From: Anaeromyxobacter sp.
GTDB lineage: Bacteria; Myxococcota; Myxococcia; Myxococcales; Anaeromyxobacteraceae
Reading direction: 5' to 3'
Length of the DNA stretch: 64,000 nucleotides
NCBI GenBank assembly: GCA_016718565.1
Contig: JADKCZ010000018.1
Coordinates: 707,001-771,000 of the forward strand
The position numbers and the translations under genes are program-made. Shown piece by piece: positions 44,593 through 53,389 of this stretch (its first letter is position 1; each line of letters begins with the position of its first letter). Below the pieces are notes generated by a model that saw nothing but the letters and a program-made list of their open reading frames with translations, did not search any database and was not told the origin of the DNA.

Positions 44593-45557
44593 TTGGCGTC
44601 CTCCTCGAGCTGCTCGTGGGCCTTGTGGGCCCGCAGCCAGGCGATGATCGACCAGACGTCGTCCTTGGAGAGCTGGCCGCCGAAGGCGGTCATGCCGCCG
44701 TCCTTGGCGCCGGGCCGGCCCAGGCTGGGCTTGGCGTCGGAGCCGTTCTGGATGAGGGCCAGGTAGGCGGCGTCCGGCATGTCGCCGTCCACCTCCAGGA
44801 AGCGCTCGTCCATCAGGCTGGGCGCCACGCCCTCGACCCCCTCGCCCTCCTCGCCGTGGCATACGGCGCAGTTGTCCTCGTACAGGTGCTTGCCCTTCTT
44901 CTTGGCGGCCTTGTCGGCGGCCAGCGGGTTCACCTCGGCCAGGTCCACCGTGCCGGCCTTGCGCCGCGACACGGCGGTGCCGAGCTGCTGCATGTAGGCC
45001 ACCAGCGCGTCCAGCTCGTCCTTGCCGGCCAGCTCGGCCTTGATGGCGGCCGCGTCCGGCGCGAGCTCGGGGTGCATGAAGGCCAGCGCCGCCATGTGGC
45101 TGGTCACCTCCTCGGCGTCCAGCATCCGGCCCTTGAGCCAGCCGTAGGACGGCATGTTGGAGCGGGCGAAGAAGGCCTGCGGGTTGGCAAAGTGGTCGTG
45201 CTGCCACTTGTCGGGCCGCAGCCCGCCCTCGCGGCCGAGGTCCGGCCCGGTGCGCTTCGAGCCCCACAGGAAGGGGTGCTCGTAGGCGAACTCGCCGGCC
45301 TTGGAGAAGTCGCCGTAGCGCGCCACCTCGCTGGGCAGGGGGCGGATCATCTGGGTGTGGCAGCCCACGCAGCCCTCTCGCTGGTAGACGTCACGCCCGG
45401 CCAGCTGCAGCGCCGTGATGGGCTTGAGGGAGTCGAGCTTCGGGTGCATGTCGGCCCGGAGCATCGGATACGCCATGGTCACCACCGATCCGATCAGGAT
45501 CGCGACGGTGGCCATGACCGCAAAGGTGATGGGGTTCTTGTAGATCGCGCCGGCCAT
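44589..45557 (-). CDS. ccoO: CcoO fused to a second cytochrome c domain
   Basis: 322 residues. An N-terminal membrane helix (FAVMATVAILIGSVVTMAY) and residues 45-195 follow CcoO exactly (REGCVGCHTQMIRPLPSEVARYG, haem motif CVGCH at 63-67, likely ligand Met135). From about 215 a second cytochrome c domain begins (YEDNCAVCHGEEGEGVEG, CAVCH at 230-234; likely ligand Met289), a typical CcoP haem domain. Ordinary CcoO has one haem and CcoP two. The total here is two c haems, not three. The stop overlaps the anchor-only gene. Confidence 0.9.
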   Translation of the reverse strand: MAGAIYKNPITFAVMATVAILIGSVVTMAYPMLRADMHPKLDSLKPITALQLAGRDVYQREGCVGCHTQMIRPLPSEVARYGDFSKAGEFAYEHPFLWGSKRTGPDLGREGGLRPDKWQHDHFANPQAFFARSNMPSYGWLKGRMLDAEEVTSHMAALAFMHPELAPDAAAIKAELAGKDELDALVAYMQQLGTAVSRRKAGTVDLAEVNPLAADKAAKKKGKHLYEDNCAVCHGEEGEGVEGVAPSLMDERFLEVDGDMPDAAYLALIQNGSDAKPSLGRPGAKDGGMTAFGGQLSKDDVWSIIAWLRAHKAHEQLEEDAK

Positions 45558-45572
45558 GGTGGTCGCCCCTCG

Positions 45573-46979
45573 CTACGCCGCCACCGAGGGGGAGGCCTGC
45601 AGCGCCCTCCCCTTCCGGATGGTCATGAGCACGTTGTAGATGAAGAAGAGCATGCCGACGGTGAAGATCAGCCCGGCCAGCGTGCGGGTGTGCCAGTACG
45701 GGTAGTTCTTCACCAGCGACTCGACGAAGGTGTACTTGAGCGTGCCGTCGGCGTTGGTGGCCTTCCACATGGCGCCCTGCTGGATGCCGGTGATCCACAT
45801 GGTCACCGAGAAGAGCAGCTGCCCCACCAGCACCAGCCAGAAGTGCACGTTGGCCACCTTCTCCGAGTAGATGGTGGTCCCGTGGATCTTGGGGATGACG
45901 TAGTAGATGGAGGCGCAGGCGGTCAGCGTCACCCAGCCCATGGTCCCCATGTGCACGTGGCCGGGGAGCCAGTCGGTGGCGTGGATGAGCTGCGACACCA
46001 CCCGGATGGCCTGGGTCGGGCCCTGCACCGTCTGCAGCCCGTAGAAGGTGATGGCCAGGATGAAGAACTTGGTGAGGTAGTTGGTCCGCATCTTCGACCA
46101 GTCCGCCCCCACCGTGTAGTAGCCGTTGATGACCGAGCCCCACGACGGCGCGATGAGGAACAGGGTGAAGACGATGGCCAGCGTCTGGATCCAGTCCGGC
46201 ACCGGCGAGTAGACCAGGTGGTGCGCGCCGGTCCACAGGTAGCCGAAGACCAGCGACCAGAAGGCCAGGATGGAGAGCCGGTGGCTGAAGAGCGGCAGCC
46301 CCAGCGCCTTGGGCATGAAGTAGAAGAACATGGCCAGGAACGGGGTGGTGAAGAGGAAGCCCACCGCGTTGTGGCCGTACCACCACTGCACGTTGGCGGA
46401 GTTCACGCCGGAGAAGAGGTGGTAGCTCTTGAAGAGGCCAGCCGGGATGGAGAGGTTGTTGACGATGTACAGCACCGCGATGGCGATGACGGTCGCGATG
46501 GTGTACCAGAGCGACACGTACATCTGCGCGTCCTTGCGCTTGAGGATGGTCGCGAAGACGTTGACGGCGAACATCACCCACAGGATGACCACGCCGATGT
46601 CGAGCGGCCACTCCAGCTCGGCGTACTCGTTCGACTGGGTCATGCCGGCGAAGAGCGACAGCGCCGCCAGCGCGATGGCCACGTTGAAGATCCAGAGCTG
46701 CGCCCTGGCCAGCTTGGGGAACACCAGCGGGCGGCCCGAGAGCCGCATCACCACGTAGTAGAGCAGCCCGAAGACCACGCCCACGCCCAGGCCGAAGGCC
46801 AGGCCGTTGGTGTGGACGACGCGGAGCCGGCCGTAGGTGAAGAACGGGGCGAAGTTGGCGCTGGGCATCCAGAGCTGGACCGAGATGAGGAGCCCGACGA
46901 GGATCCCCACGACGCCCCAGAAGATGGCCGAGAGGATGAACCCCTGGACCGTCTGGTTGTCGTACCGATAGTCATTCAT
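45573..46979 (-). CDS. ccoN: cbb3 oxidase catalytic subunit CcoN
   Basis: 468 residues from ATG with GGGAGGG nine bases upstream. About 12 membrane helices are visible with the expected haem and CuB histidine regions (RLRVVHTNGLAFG, QWWYGHNAVGF, YLWTGAHHLVYSP, LPGHVHMGTMGWVTL). CcoN reduces oxygen at a haem b3-CuB centre and pumps protons; cbb3 enzymes work at low oxygen. It is the first gene of the operon. The 311 bases upstream should hold the promoter. Confidence 0.97.
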   Translation of the reverse strand: MNDYRYDNQTVQGFILSAIFWGVVGILVGLLISVQLWMPSANFAPFFTYGRLRVVHTNGLAFGLGVGVVFGLLYYVVMRLSGRPLVFPKLARAQLWIFNVAIALAALSLFAGMTQSNEYAELEWPLDIGVVILWVMFAVNVFATILKRKDAQMYVSLWYTIATVIAIAVLYIVNNLSIPAGLFKSYHLFSGVNSANVQWWYGHNAVGFLFTTPFLAMFFYFMPKALGLPLFSHRLSILAFWSLVFGYLWTGAHHLVYSPVPDWIQTLAIVFTLFLIAPSWGSVINGYYTVGADWSKMRTNYLTKFFILAITFYGLQTVQGPTQAIRVVSQLIHATDWLPGHVHMGTMGWVTLTACASIYYVIPKIHGTTIYSEKVANVHFWLVLVGQLLFSVTMWITGIQQGAMWKATNADGTLKYTFVESLVKNYPYWHTRTLAGLIFTVGMLFFIYNVLMTIRKGRALQASPSVAA

Positions 46980-47290
46980 GGACCGCTGCCCTCCCTGGCA
47001 ACGCGGGAAAATGATCGCGCGCAACCATACATGAAGGTGGTTTTGAGAAGGTATTGATTTCGTTGAGGGAACCATTTGCTGCATGACACAATGCCGCACC
47101 TGGCGCGGCGCAATTCTGGGCGAAAAGATTGCGTCGGCGGGGGTCAAGCAAGGTCGGCCGCTTGCGCGGTTCACTTGATCCGTCAGGCAGGTCCCGGCCG
47201 GCCGGGGTGACCCGAGATCGCGGGACACGCCAGCCTGGCCGCCGCCGGGGGCAGGCCCGGGACTCCGGCGCGGGGCCCCCGCGCCGCGGG
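46980..47290. other. Intergenic region upstream of ccoN
   Basis: 311 bases with an AT-richer part (about 47000-47130), unusual for the window and fitting a promoter for ccoN. A weak FNR-like half-palindrome ATGAT-CGCG-CGCAA (47011-47024) lies 32 bases before ccoN. No gene is supported. Confidence 0.6.
47267..47285 (-). terminator. GC palindrome after the molybdopterin oxidoreductase gene
   Basis: GGCGCGGGG/CCCCGCGCC, nine pairs around one base, just after the stop. Without a T-run; weak terminator candidate. Confidence 0.35.
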
Positions 47291-49294
47291 TCAGGCGCGC
47301 CGCACGTCGATGCGGTTGTCGTAGAAGGTCGAGCCGCCCGCCTCGTCGGTGAGCCGCTGCGAGGTGAGCGCGTTGACGTTGCGCCCGCCCTCGGTGTCGC
47401 GGCACCAGTGCACGCCCTCCACCACCGCCAGGCCCGCCGGGATGGCGTCCGAGATCTCCACCCGCAGCGGCACCTCGCCGAGCTCGTTCCAGGCCACCGC
47501 CCGCTGGCCGTCGGCCAGGCCGCGCGCCGCCGCGTCGGCCGGCGAGAGGCGCACCCGCAGCGGGCCGCGCCGGTCGGCCAGGTCGTCCCGGTCCATGAAG
47601 GTGGAGTTGAGCGAGTACAGGGCCGGCGCCGTCTGCAGCCGGAGCGGCAGGCCACCCGACTCGGTGTGGGTGGGCAGCCAGCGCGGCAGCGGCTCGGGGT
47701 GGCGCGGGTTGAGGATCTCCACCTTGCCGGAGGGGGTGCGCCAGCGAGGCCCGGCCGGGCGGGTCAGCTTCACCGGCTGGCCGGCGTCGAGGGCGGCCCG
47801 GTCGAGCCCCTCGCGCCACGGTGAGGGGACCGCCAGGAGCTGGTCCACCACCTCGTCGGCGCTCCAGCACCAGGGCGCGCCGGACAGCCCCATGGCGGCG
47901 GCCAGGCGCCGGAAGAGCTCCCAGTTCGGCAGCGCCTCGCCGGGCGGCTCCACCGCCGGGCGGGCCCGCTGCAGCACGTAGTGGCCGTAGGCGCGGTAGA
48001 GGTCGGCGTGCTCCAGCGAGGTGGTGGCCGGCAGCAGCACGTCGGCGAAGCGGGCCGTGTCCGTCAGGAAGCGCTCGTGCACCACGGTGAAGAGGTCCGG
48101 GCGGGCCAGGCCGCGCAGCACGGCGTTCTGGTCGGGAGCCACCGCCGCCGGGTTGGTGGCGTAGACCACCAGCGCCTGCACCGGCGGGTCGGCGAGCTCG
48201 TTGAGGGCCTGCCCCAGCTGGTTCATGTTGACGAGGCGGGTCGGCCCGGGCTGCAGGTCCGGGCGCTGCAGGAGGCGGGCGTCGAGCGCCTGGCCGGAGG
48301 CGGCGTCCCCCAGGCAGCCGCCGCCCGGCTTGGACCAGCACCCGGCCACCGCCGCCAGGCAGACGATGGAGCGGATCGACATGGCCCCGTTGCCGTAGCG
48401 GGTCAGCCCCTCGCCCATGCGGAGGAAGGGGGCGCGCGCCGCGCCGAGGGCGCGCGCCAGCTCGAGCAGGGTGGCCTCGGGCAGGCCGGTCAGCGCCGCG
48501 GTGCGGGCCGGACCGTGGGCCGGCAGCACCGACCGCTTCAGCTCCGGCCAGCCCACCGCCTCGGACGCCAGGAAGGCCTCGGCCGCCAGCCCCTCGCGCG
48601 CCAGCAGGTGGATGAGCCCCAGGGCCAGCGCGCCGTCCGAGCCCGGCCGCACCAGGATGGTCCGGTCGGCCACCGCCGAGGTGGCGGTGTGGTGGGTGTC
48701 CACCAGCCAGATCTCGGCGCCGCGCCGCCGGGCCTCCTTCACCACCGCCAGGAAGTGCAGGTTGGTGGCCACCGTGTTGGTGCCCCACAGCACGATCAGG
48801 CTGGCCTCGGCGGCCGCCTCCGGGTCCGGCCCGGGCGTCGAGCCCAGGATGGCCTGGAAGCCGGCGTCCTTGGCCGGGGAGCAGATGGTGCGCGCCAGGC
48901 GCGAGGCGCCCAGCGCGTGGAAGAAGGCGTGGCCGGCGTTCTTCTGCACCACGCCCATGGTGCCGGCGTAGCTGTACGGCAGGATGGCCTGGGCCCCGTG
49001 CTCGGCGGTCACCTGGCGCAGCCGCTCGGCCACCAGGGAGAGCGCCTCGTCCCAGCTCACCCGGCGGAACTGGCCGGCGCCCTTGGGGCCGGTGCGCACC
49101 TGCGGGAAGAGGAGCCGGTCCGGGTGGTTCACCGTCCGCTCGTAGTGGACCATCTTGGGGCAGAGCGAGCCGCGCGAGTAGGCATGGTCCGGGTTGCCGC
49201 GCACCGCGACCACCCGCCCGTCCTCCACCTCGGCGAGGAGGCCGCAGGAGTCCGGGCAGTCGTACGGGCAGGTGGAGGCGTGGGTGGTGCGCAT
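47291..49294 (-). CDS. Molybdopterin-dependent oxidoreductase
   Basis: 667 residues from ATG. The N-terminal iron-sulfur site is CPYDCPDSCG with Cys9, Cys13, Cys17 and Cys45 (CX3CX3CX27C), followed by the bis-MGD fold: AILPYSYAGTMGVVQ, VLWGTNTVATN, MGEGLTRYGNGAMSIR, VYATNPAAVAPDQN and a C-terminal dinucleotide-binding domain with LNSTFMDRDDLADRRG. The residue near the Mo site is probably Cys140 (ARTICSPA), as in formate-dehydrogenase-like members. No signal peptide or partner subunit is next to it, so it may be cytosolic and use a soluble partner. The substrate is unknown. Confidence 0.9.
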   Translation of the reverse strand: MRTTHASTCPYDCPDSCGLLAEVEDGRVVAVRGNPDHAYSRGSLCPKMVHYERTVNHPDRLLFPQVRTGPKGAGQFRRVSWDEALSLVAERLRQVTAEHGAQAILPYSYAGTMGVVQKNAGHAFFHALGASRLARTICSPAKDAGFQAILGSTPGPDPEAAAEASLIVLWGTNTVATNLHFLAVVKEARRRGAEIWLVDTHHTATSAVADRTILVRPGSDGALALGLIHLLAREGLAAEAFLASEAVGWPELKRSVLPAHGPARTAALTGLPEATLLELARALGAARAPFLRMGEGLTRYGNGAMSIRSIVCLAAVAGCWSKPGGGCLGDAASGQALDARLLQRPDLQPGPTRLVNMNQLGQALNELADPPVQALVVYATNPAAVAPDQNAVLRGLARPDLFTVVHERFLTDTARFADVLLPATTSLEHADLYRAYGHYVLQRARPAVEPPGEALPNWELFRRLAAAMGLSGAPWCWSADEVVDQLLAVPSPWREGLDRAALDAGQPVKLTRPAGPRWRTPSGKVEILNPRHPEPLPRWLPTHTESGGLPLRLQTAPALYSLNSTFMDRDDLADRRGPLRVRLSPADAAARGLADGQRAVAWNELGEVPLRVEISDAIPAGLAVVEGVHWCRDTEGGRNVNALTSQRLTDEAGGSTFYDNRIDVRRA

Positions 49295-49397
49295 GGGGGC
49301 GCGACTGTAGCGCCGCAGGCGTCCCGCGTTCCACAGGTGAGGGGCGATGTTCCCGAGCTCGAACCCGATCTCGACCCGGGCGGCCCCCTCACCCCGG

Positions 49398-49426
49398 CCC
49401 TCTCCCCCACGGAGTGGGGGAGAGGG
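49398..49426. repeat. Palindromic intergenic element
   Basis: A 13 bp stem (CCCTCTCCCCCAC/GTGGGGGAGAGGG, three-base loop). The core GGCCCTCTCCCC recurs in the palindromes near 62.5 kb, pointing to a repeated element. Confidence 0.8.
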
Positions 49427-49441
49427 TGAGCAGACCAACTC

Positions 49442-49585
<144 letters not shown>

Positions 49586-49627
49586 CACGTTGACCCCCTC
49601 CTCGCCCGCGTGGTTGGCTCGCGCCGC

Positions 49628-50593
49628 ATGCACGCTCTCGTCACCGGCGCCGGCGGCTTCCTCGGGCAGGCGCTGGTGCGCGCCCTCTCGAGCCGGCGCG
49701 CCCGGGTGCGGGCGCTGGTGCGGCGCGCCGAGCCGGCCCTGGCCCTGCCGGGCGTCGAGGTGCTGCTGGGCGACGCCACCGACCCGGCCGCGCTGGCGCG
49801 CGCCGTGGACGGCGTGGAGGTGGTCTTCCACCTGGCCGGGGTGCGGCGCGCCGCCGGGCAGGACGAGTTCTTCCGCGTCAACGTGGGCGCCACGCGGCTG
49901 CTGCTCGAGGCCTGCGCCGGGCGGGCGCCCCGGCTGCGCCGCTTCGTGCTGGCCGGGTCGCGCGCCGCCTCACCGCCGTCGGCGCTGGGCTGCCGCGAGG
50001 ACCAGCCGCTCCAGCCGTCGGAGGCCTACGGCGAGTCGAAGGCCGAGGCCGAGCGGGTGGCCTGGCAGTACCGCGACCAGCTGCCGGTGGCGGTGGCGCG
50101 GCCGCCGCGCATCATGGGGCCCGGCGACCGCGAGAACCTGCTCTTCTTCCGGCTGGCCTCGAAGGGGCTGGCCCTGCGCTTCGGCGTCGATCCGCCGCTC
50201 TCCTGGATCGACGTGGACGACTGCGCGCGCGGCCTGCTGGCGCTGGCGGAGCACCCGGCGGCGGTGGGCCAGGCCTTCTTCCTGGCCTCCGAGGAGCTGA
50301 CCACCGTGGAGGGGCTCTTCCTGGCGGCGGCCGCCGCGCTCGGCGTGTCGCCGCGCCGGGTGCGGGTGCCCGGCCCCCTGCTCACCGCGGCGGCGGCCGC
50401 CGCCGATCTGGTCACCCGCGCCACCGGCCGCAAGCTGCCGCTCAACCGCAAGCTGGCCCGCCAGCTCCTGGCGCCGGGCTGGGTCTGCGATCCGGCCAAG
50501 GCGCGGACCCTGCTCGGGTTCACCGCCCCCACGCCGCTGGCCGACTCGGTGGGCCGCGCCGCCGCCTGGTACCAGGCGGCGGGCTGGCTGTGA
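49628..50593 (+). CDS. NAD-dependent epimerase/dehydratase family protein
   Basis: 321 residues. The ATG at 49628 directly begins the Rossmann strand. Motifs: TGAGGFLGQAL (dinucleotide binding), VFHLAG, LAGSRA with Ser and YGESK (catalytic Tyr-xxx-Lys) near 139-143, ARPPRIMGPGDREN. These fit extended short-chain dehydrogenases acting on nucleotide sugars or on steroid/dihydroflavonol-like substrates; the second half (WIDVDDCARGLLALAEH) is the usual substrate part. The exact substrate is unknown. The upstream array is very close to the start and may affect expression. Confidence 0.88.
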   Translation: MHALVTGAGGFLGQALVRALSSRRARVRALVRRAEPALALPGVEVLLGDATDPAALARAVDGVEVVFHLAGVRRAAGQDEFFRVNVGATRLLLEACAGRAPRLRRFVLAGSRAASPPSALGCREDQPLQPSEAYGESKAEAERVAWQYRDQLPVAVARPPRIMGPGDRENLLFFRLASKGLALRFGVDPPLSWIDVDDCARGLLALAEHPAAVGQAFFLASEELTTVEGLFLAAAAALGVSPRRVRVPGPLLTAAAAAADLVTRATGRKLPLNRKLARQLLAPGWVCDPAKARTLLGFTAPTPLADSVGRAAAWYQAAGWL

Positions 50594-50632
50594 CCGCCCC
50601 CGCCGCCAGGATCGGGTATCGTCGCAGTCGCC

Positions 50633-51169
50633 ATGACCCGCTCCGGCAGCAAGACCCCGTCCCAGCCCCCCTCCCCGTCCGAGATCGGCCCCGGCGCCCC
50701 GCCGCCCGGGGCGACCGCCGCCGCCGGGACCACCAGCCGCTTCGCCTGGCGGCCGGAGTACTCGGTGGGCATCGACGAGATCGACGCGCAGCACCAGGAG
50801 CTCTTCCGGCGGGCCGGCCTCTTCATCGAGAGCCTGCAGCGGCAGTCGCGCCAGGAGGTCGGCATCCTCCTCTCCTTCCTCCGGCTCTACGCGGTGACGC
50901 ACTTCGGGGCCGAGGAGGCCTGGATGCGCGAGGCCAGCTACCCGGGCACGCTGGAGCACGAGAAGCAGCACGACCGCTTCATCAAGGACATCCTGGCCCT
51001 GTCGGACCAGCACGAGAAGCCGCGCGGGCCGGGCATCGAGCCGGACCGGGTGGCGGGCTGGCTGGAGAAGTGGCTCAAGAACCACGTCACCGAGGTCGAC
51101 GCCGACCTGGCGCGGCACCTGCGCGCCAGCGGCGTGCCGGCGCCGAAGCCGGCCGAGCCGCAGGACTGA
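50633..51169 (+). CDS. Bacteriohemerythrin
   Basis: 178 residues. After a 37-residue Pro/Ala-rich tail comes a hemerythrin domain with all diiron ligands: His54 (DAQHQELF), His90 and Glu94 (THFGAEEAWM), His109 and His113 (HEKQH), His151 and Asp156 (NHVTEVDADL). Such proteins bind oxygen reversibly and may supply or sense it, fitting a low-oxygen-adapted organism with a cbb3 oxidase. The long tail before the domain is unusual. The gene lies 39 bases after the epimerase gene and could be cotranscribed. Confidence 0.94.
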   Translation: MTRSGSKTPSQPPSPSEIGPGAPPPGATAAAGTTSRFAWRPEYSVGIDEIDAQHQELFRRAGLFIESLQRQSRQEVGILLSFLRLYAVTHFGAEEAWMREASYPGTLEHEKQHDRFIKDILALSDQHEKPRGPGIEPDRVAGWLEKWLKNHVTEVDADLARHLRASGVPAPKPAEPQD

Positions 51170-51171
51170 CC

Positions 51172-51480
51172 TCAGGGGGCCGTCAGGTCCCGGAGCGTGC
51201 GCACCCGGGACACCCCGCAGCGCTCCCCGCAGGCCGAGCAGACCTCGTAGACCAGCTCCCGCACCACCAGCACGTCGTCGTGGCTCCCGGCGGGCGCGAT
51301 GCTGGCGCCGCAGTCCGGGCAACACAGCGTCGCCACCTGCGCCGGGCGGGCCATCATGAGCGTGCGGCGCCGGGCCGGCGGGCAGCGCGAGCAGGCCACG
51401 CCGTAGAGCACGCCGCGCTCCTCGCCCGGCGGGTGCTCGTCGAGGTCGACGCCGCAGTACTGGCAGCACTCGGTGGCCAC
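51172..51480 (-). CDS. Cys-rich zinc-ribbon protein
   Basis: 102 residues from a GTG (MATECCQYCG). Cysteines occur at 5, 6, 9, 30, 33, 53, 54, 57, 81, 84 and 88, forming two or more CxxC pairs (CQYC, CSRC, CPDC, CSAC) as in zinc ribbons. No other motif. It may bind zinc and act as an adaptor or nucleic-acid contact; function unknown. It is convergent with the hemerythrin gene, two bases apart. Confidence 0.7.
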   Translation of the reverse strand: MATECCQYCGVDLDEHPPGEERGVLYGVACSRCPPARRRTLMMARPAQVATLCCPDCGASIAPAGSHDDVLVVRELVYEVCSACGERCGVSRVRTLRDLTAP

Positions 51481-51565
51481 GGTGGAGCACCTAGCGCGGG
51501 CGCCTCGGCGCCACAAGCGCCTGGTGGGAGGGGCGCGCAGGCCAGCGGGAGGGCGTGGGGGAGTG

Positions 51566-51638
51566 AGGCGCTGCCCGGATTCGAACCGGGGGATGGCAGA
51601 TTTGCAGTCTGCTGCCTTACCAACTTGGCTACAGCGCC
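51566..51638 (-). tRNA. tRNA-Cys (anticodon GCA)
   Basis: Cloverleaf on the minus strand: acceptor GGCGCTG/CAGCGCC, anticodon loop CTGCAAA with GCA, T-arm GGTTCGAATCC and discriminator U, characteristic of tRNA-Cys. CCA is not encoded. Confidence 0.94.
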
Positions 51639-51675
51639 GTCAGGGGTGCCCTTCTAGCGGAGCCCCGGAGCGGCG

Positions 51676-52266
51676 TCAACGCCGGCTCCCGGCGGCGCCG
51701 CGGCGCTCGCGGACCTCGGCCCCCACCACGGCGACGCCGCGCGCCGCCAGCGTCCGCAGCAGGTGCGGCAGCTCGGCGCGCGCCGCCAGGGCCAGGGCCG
51801 GCGTCACCGAGAGCGCCACCGCCACGCCGCCGTCGACCCGGCGCAGCTCGACGCCCAGCGCCGGCCCGAGGTCCAGCGTGAGCGCCGCTCGCCCGCTCTG
51901 CCTGAAGATCTCCACCGCCGGGACCACCCCGCGGACCGCCAGCGCCAGCCAGGCCCGGGCCGCCTCCACCGGCCCCCCGGCCTCCCGGCCAGCCACGATC
52001 GCCGCCGCGCCGGCTGCGACGGGCGCGCCGGCCGCCTCCCCACCAGCCAGGGGCGACCGGCCCGCGGGCCCGGGGTCCAGGGGGGCGGAGCGGCGCCGGG
52101 CCGGCGCGCCCCGGCGCTCGGCCGAGGTGGATCGGCGCGCCTCGACGCGCCCCACCTCGCGCGCCTTCCCGCCCTGGCTGGCCCGGCGAAGCGCCGCGCC
52201 GAAGCCCTGGCGGCCGGCCGTCGGGGCGGCCCTCGGCCCCGCCTCCCCGGGCCCGCTCAGCCGCAC
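51676..52266 (-). CDS. FliK/YscP-like (T3S4-type) protein, tentative
   Basis: 196 residues from a GTG overlapping the upstream gene by ten bases. The first 110 residues are disordered, rich in Ala, Arg and Pro. The last 90 (AVEIFRQSGRAALTLDLGPALGVELRRVDGGVAVALSVTPALALAARAELPHLLRTLAARGVAVVGAEV) have the (L/I)xLxLxPxxLGxVxVxLxxxxxxVxVxxxxxxxxxRxxLxxxLPxLRxxLxxxG pattern of the FliK C-terminal/T3S4 domain, which sets hook or needle length. The disordered-then-T3S4 layout also fits. No other proof. Confidence 0.5.
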   Translation of the reverse strand: MRLSGPGEAGPRAAPTAGRQGFGAALRRASQGGKAREVGRVEARRSTSAERRGAPARRRSAPLDPGPAGRSPLAGGEAAGAPVAAGAAAIVAGREAGGPVEAARAWLALAVRGVVPAVEIFRQSGRAALTLDLGPALGVELRRVDGGVAVALSVTPALALAARAELPHLLRTLAARGVAVVGAEVRERRGAAGSRR

Positions 52267-52604
52267 CGGCGCACCGCGGCCTCGGCCTCCAGGCGCGCCT
52301 CCTCGGCGCGGGCGCGGATCCGGCCCGCCAGCACCTCCACCTCGGCCAGCCTGGCCCGGGCGGCTCGGGCCCGCTCGGCGTGGAAGGCCGCGGCGTCCCA
52401 CAGCCCGTGGGCCCGCGGATCTCCCGGCCCGCCGGCGTGGGCCGCCGCCCGCCGCCGCCGCTCGTCGGCCTCCGCCTCCGCGGCCACCGCCTCGCGCCGC
52501 TGGCGCTCCACCGCTGCCGCCGCCTCCTCGAGATCCTCGGCCGCCGCGCGCCGCCGCCGCGCCAGGCCGGCCGGACCGGGCCTGCCCCGCTGGGGGGCCG
52601 TCAC
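52257..52604 (-). CDS. FliJ/YscO-like coiled-coil protein, tentative
   Basis: 115 residues from a GTG overlapping the previous stop (GTGA). Almost all helical and rich in Arg, Glu and Ala (AAAEDLEEAAAAVERQRREAVAAEAEADERRRR..., LAEVEVLAGRIRARAEEARLEAEAAVRRCG), predicting two long antiparallel coiled-coil helices as in FliJ/YscO, the stalk of type III export ATPases. Low complexity makes this uncertain; the argument is the overlap with a FliK-like gene in the yscO-yscP order. Confidence 0.45.
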   Translation of the reverse strand: MTAPQRGRPGPAGLARRRRAAAEDLEEAAAAVERQRREAVAAEAEADERRRRAAAHAGGPGDPRAHGLWDAAAFHAERARAARARLAEVEVLAGRIRARAEEARLEAEAAVRRCG

Positions 52605-53209
52605 GCCACCCCTCCCCTGCCGAGCCGCCCCAGGGCCCCGGCCCGCAGCGCCCGATCGAGCGCGCAGGCCAGCGGCGCCGCCTCCTCGCCGCGCGCCCGC
52701 AGGCTGGCCAGCGCCCGCCGGCCCGCCTCCTGCTCGCCAGCGAAGAGGAGGGCCTCGGCGTGCAGGGCTCGGCTGAAGGTGTCGAGCGGGTCCTGGGCCA
52801 CCGCGGCGGTGAGCGCCTTCACCGCGGCGGGGAAGCGCCCCTGGGCGAAGAGCGCCTGCCCGGCCAGGCGGAGGCCGGCCGGGCTGTCCGGCGCCGCCTC
52901 CGCCGCGGCCAGGCCGATGAGCTCGGCCTGCCTGGTGCGGCCCGCCGCCAGCGCCACGGCGCCCGCGGCCACGGCGCCCCGCAGCCCCACCGGCCGGAAG
53001 GGAGCGGCGCGGGAGGTGTGGCCCAGCCGGTCGAGCAGGCGGGCCGCCATGGCCAGGCCCATCGCACCGCGGCGCAGGGCCCGCTGGCGGGTGGCCGGCG
53101 CGCCGGCGGCGCGGCGTGCCAGGTCGTCGGCCTCGCCCTGGCAGGCGGCGCCGGCCCCCTCGCGCGCCAGGCGCCGGGCCAGCTCGGTGAAGGTGTCGGG
53201 TGGGGTCAT
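52601..53209 (-). CDS. TPR-containing protein, possible type III-type chaperone
   Basis: 202 residues from ATG. The C-terminal half has two or three TPR-like pairs (SPAGLRLAGQALFAQGRFPAAVKALTAAVAQDPLDTFSRALHAEALLFAGEQEAGRRALASLRARGEEA). The first 100 residues are helical and Ala-rich. Chaperones of type III translocators (SycD/LcrH) are TPR proteins of this size. The overlap with the FliJ-like gene suggests a common role; a different TPR adaptor is equally possible. Confidence 0.55.
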   Translation of the reverse strand: MTPPDTFTELARRLAREGAGAACQGEADDLARRAAGAPATRQRALRRGAMGLAMAARLLDRLGHTSRAAPFRPVGLRGAVAAGAVALAAGRTRQAELIGLAAAEAAPDSPAGLRLAGQALFAQGRFPAAVKALTAAVAQDPLDTFSRALHAEALLFAGEQEAGRRALASLRARGEEAAPLACALDRALRAGALGRLGRGGVA

Positions 53210-53389
53210 GTGCCGCGGTGATGCAGGCGCGGTGCCGCGCCCAAGTCCCCGCCACCAGGTGGCCCGGGCGTGTCCTGGCGGCCGGCGCGGAGACCCCGGT
53301 CCGCGCCGCGGACCGTCCCTTCGCCGCGGCGGCAGATCGGTTTCCGGGGTGGCGCGTTCACCTCCACGAACGCCACGGAGGTCACCCAC

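Noticed and set aside
47011..47024. FNR/ANR box upstream of ccoN
   Set aside because: ATGAT-CGCG-CGCAA matches only seven of ten positions of TTGAT-N4-ATCAA; kept only as a remark, not as a site.
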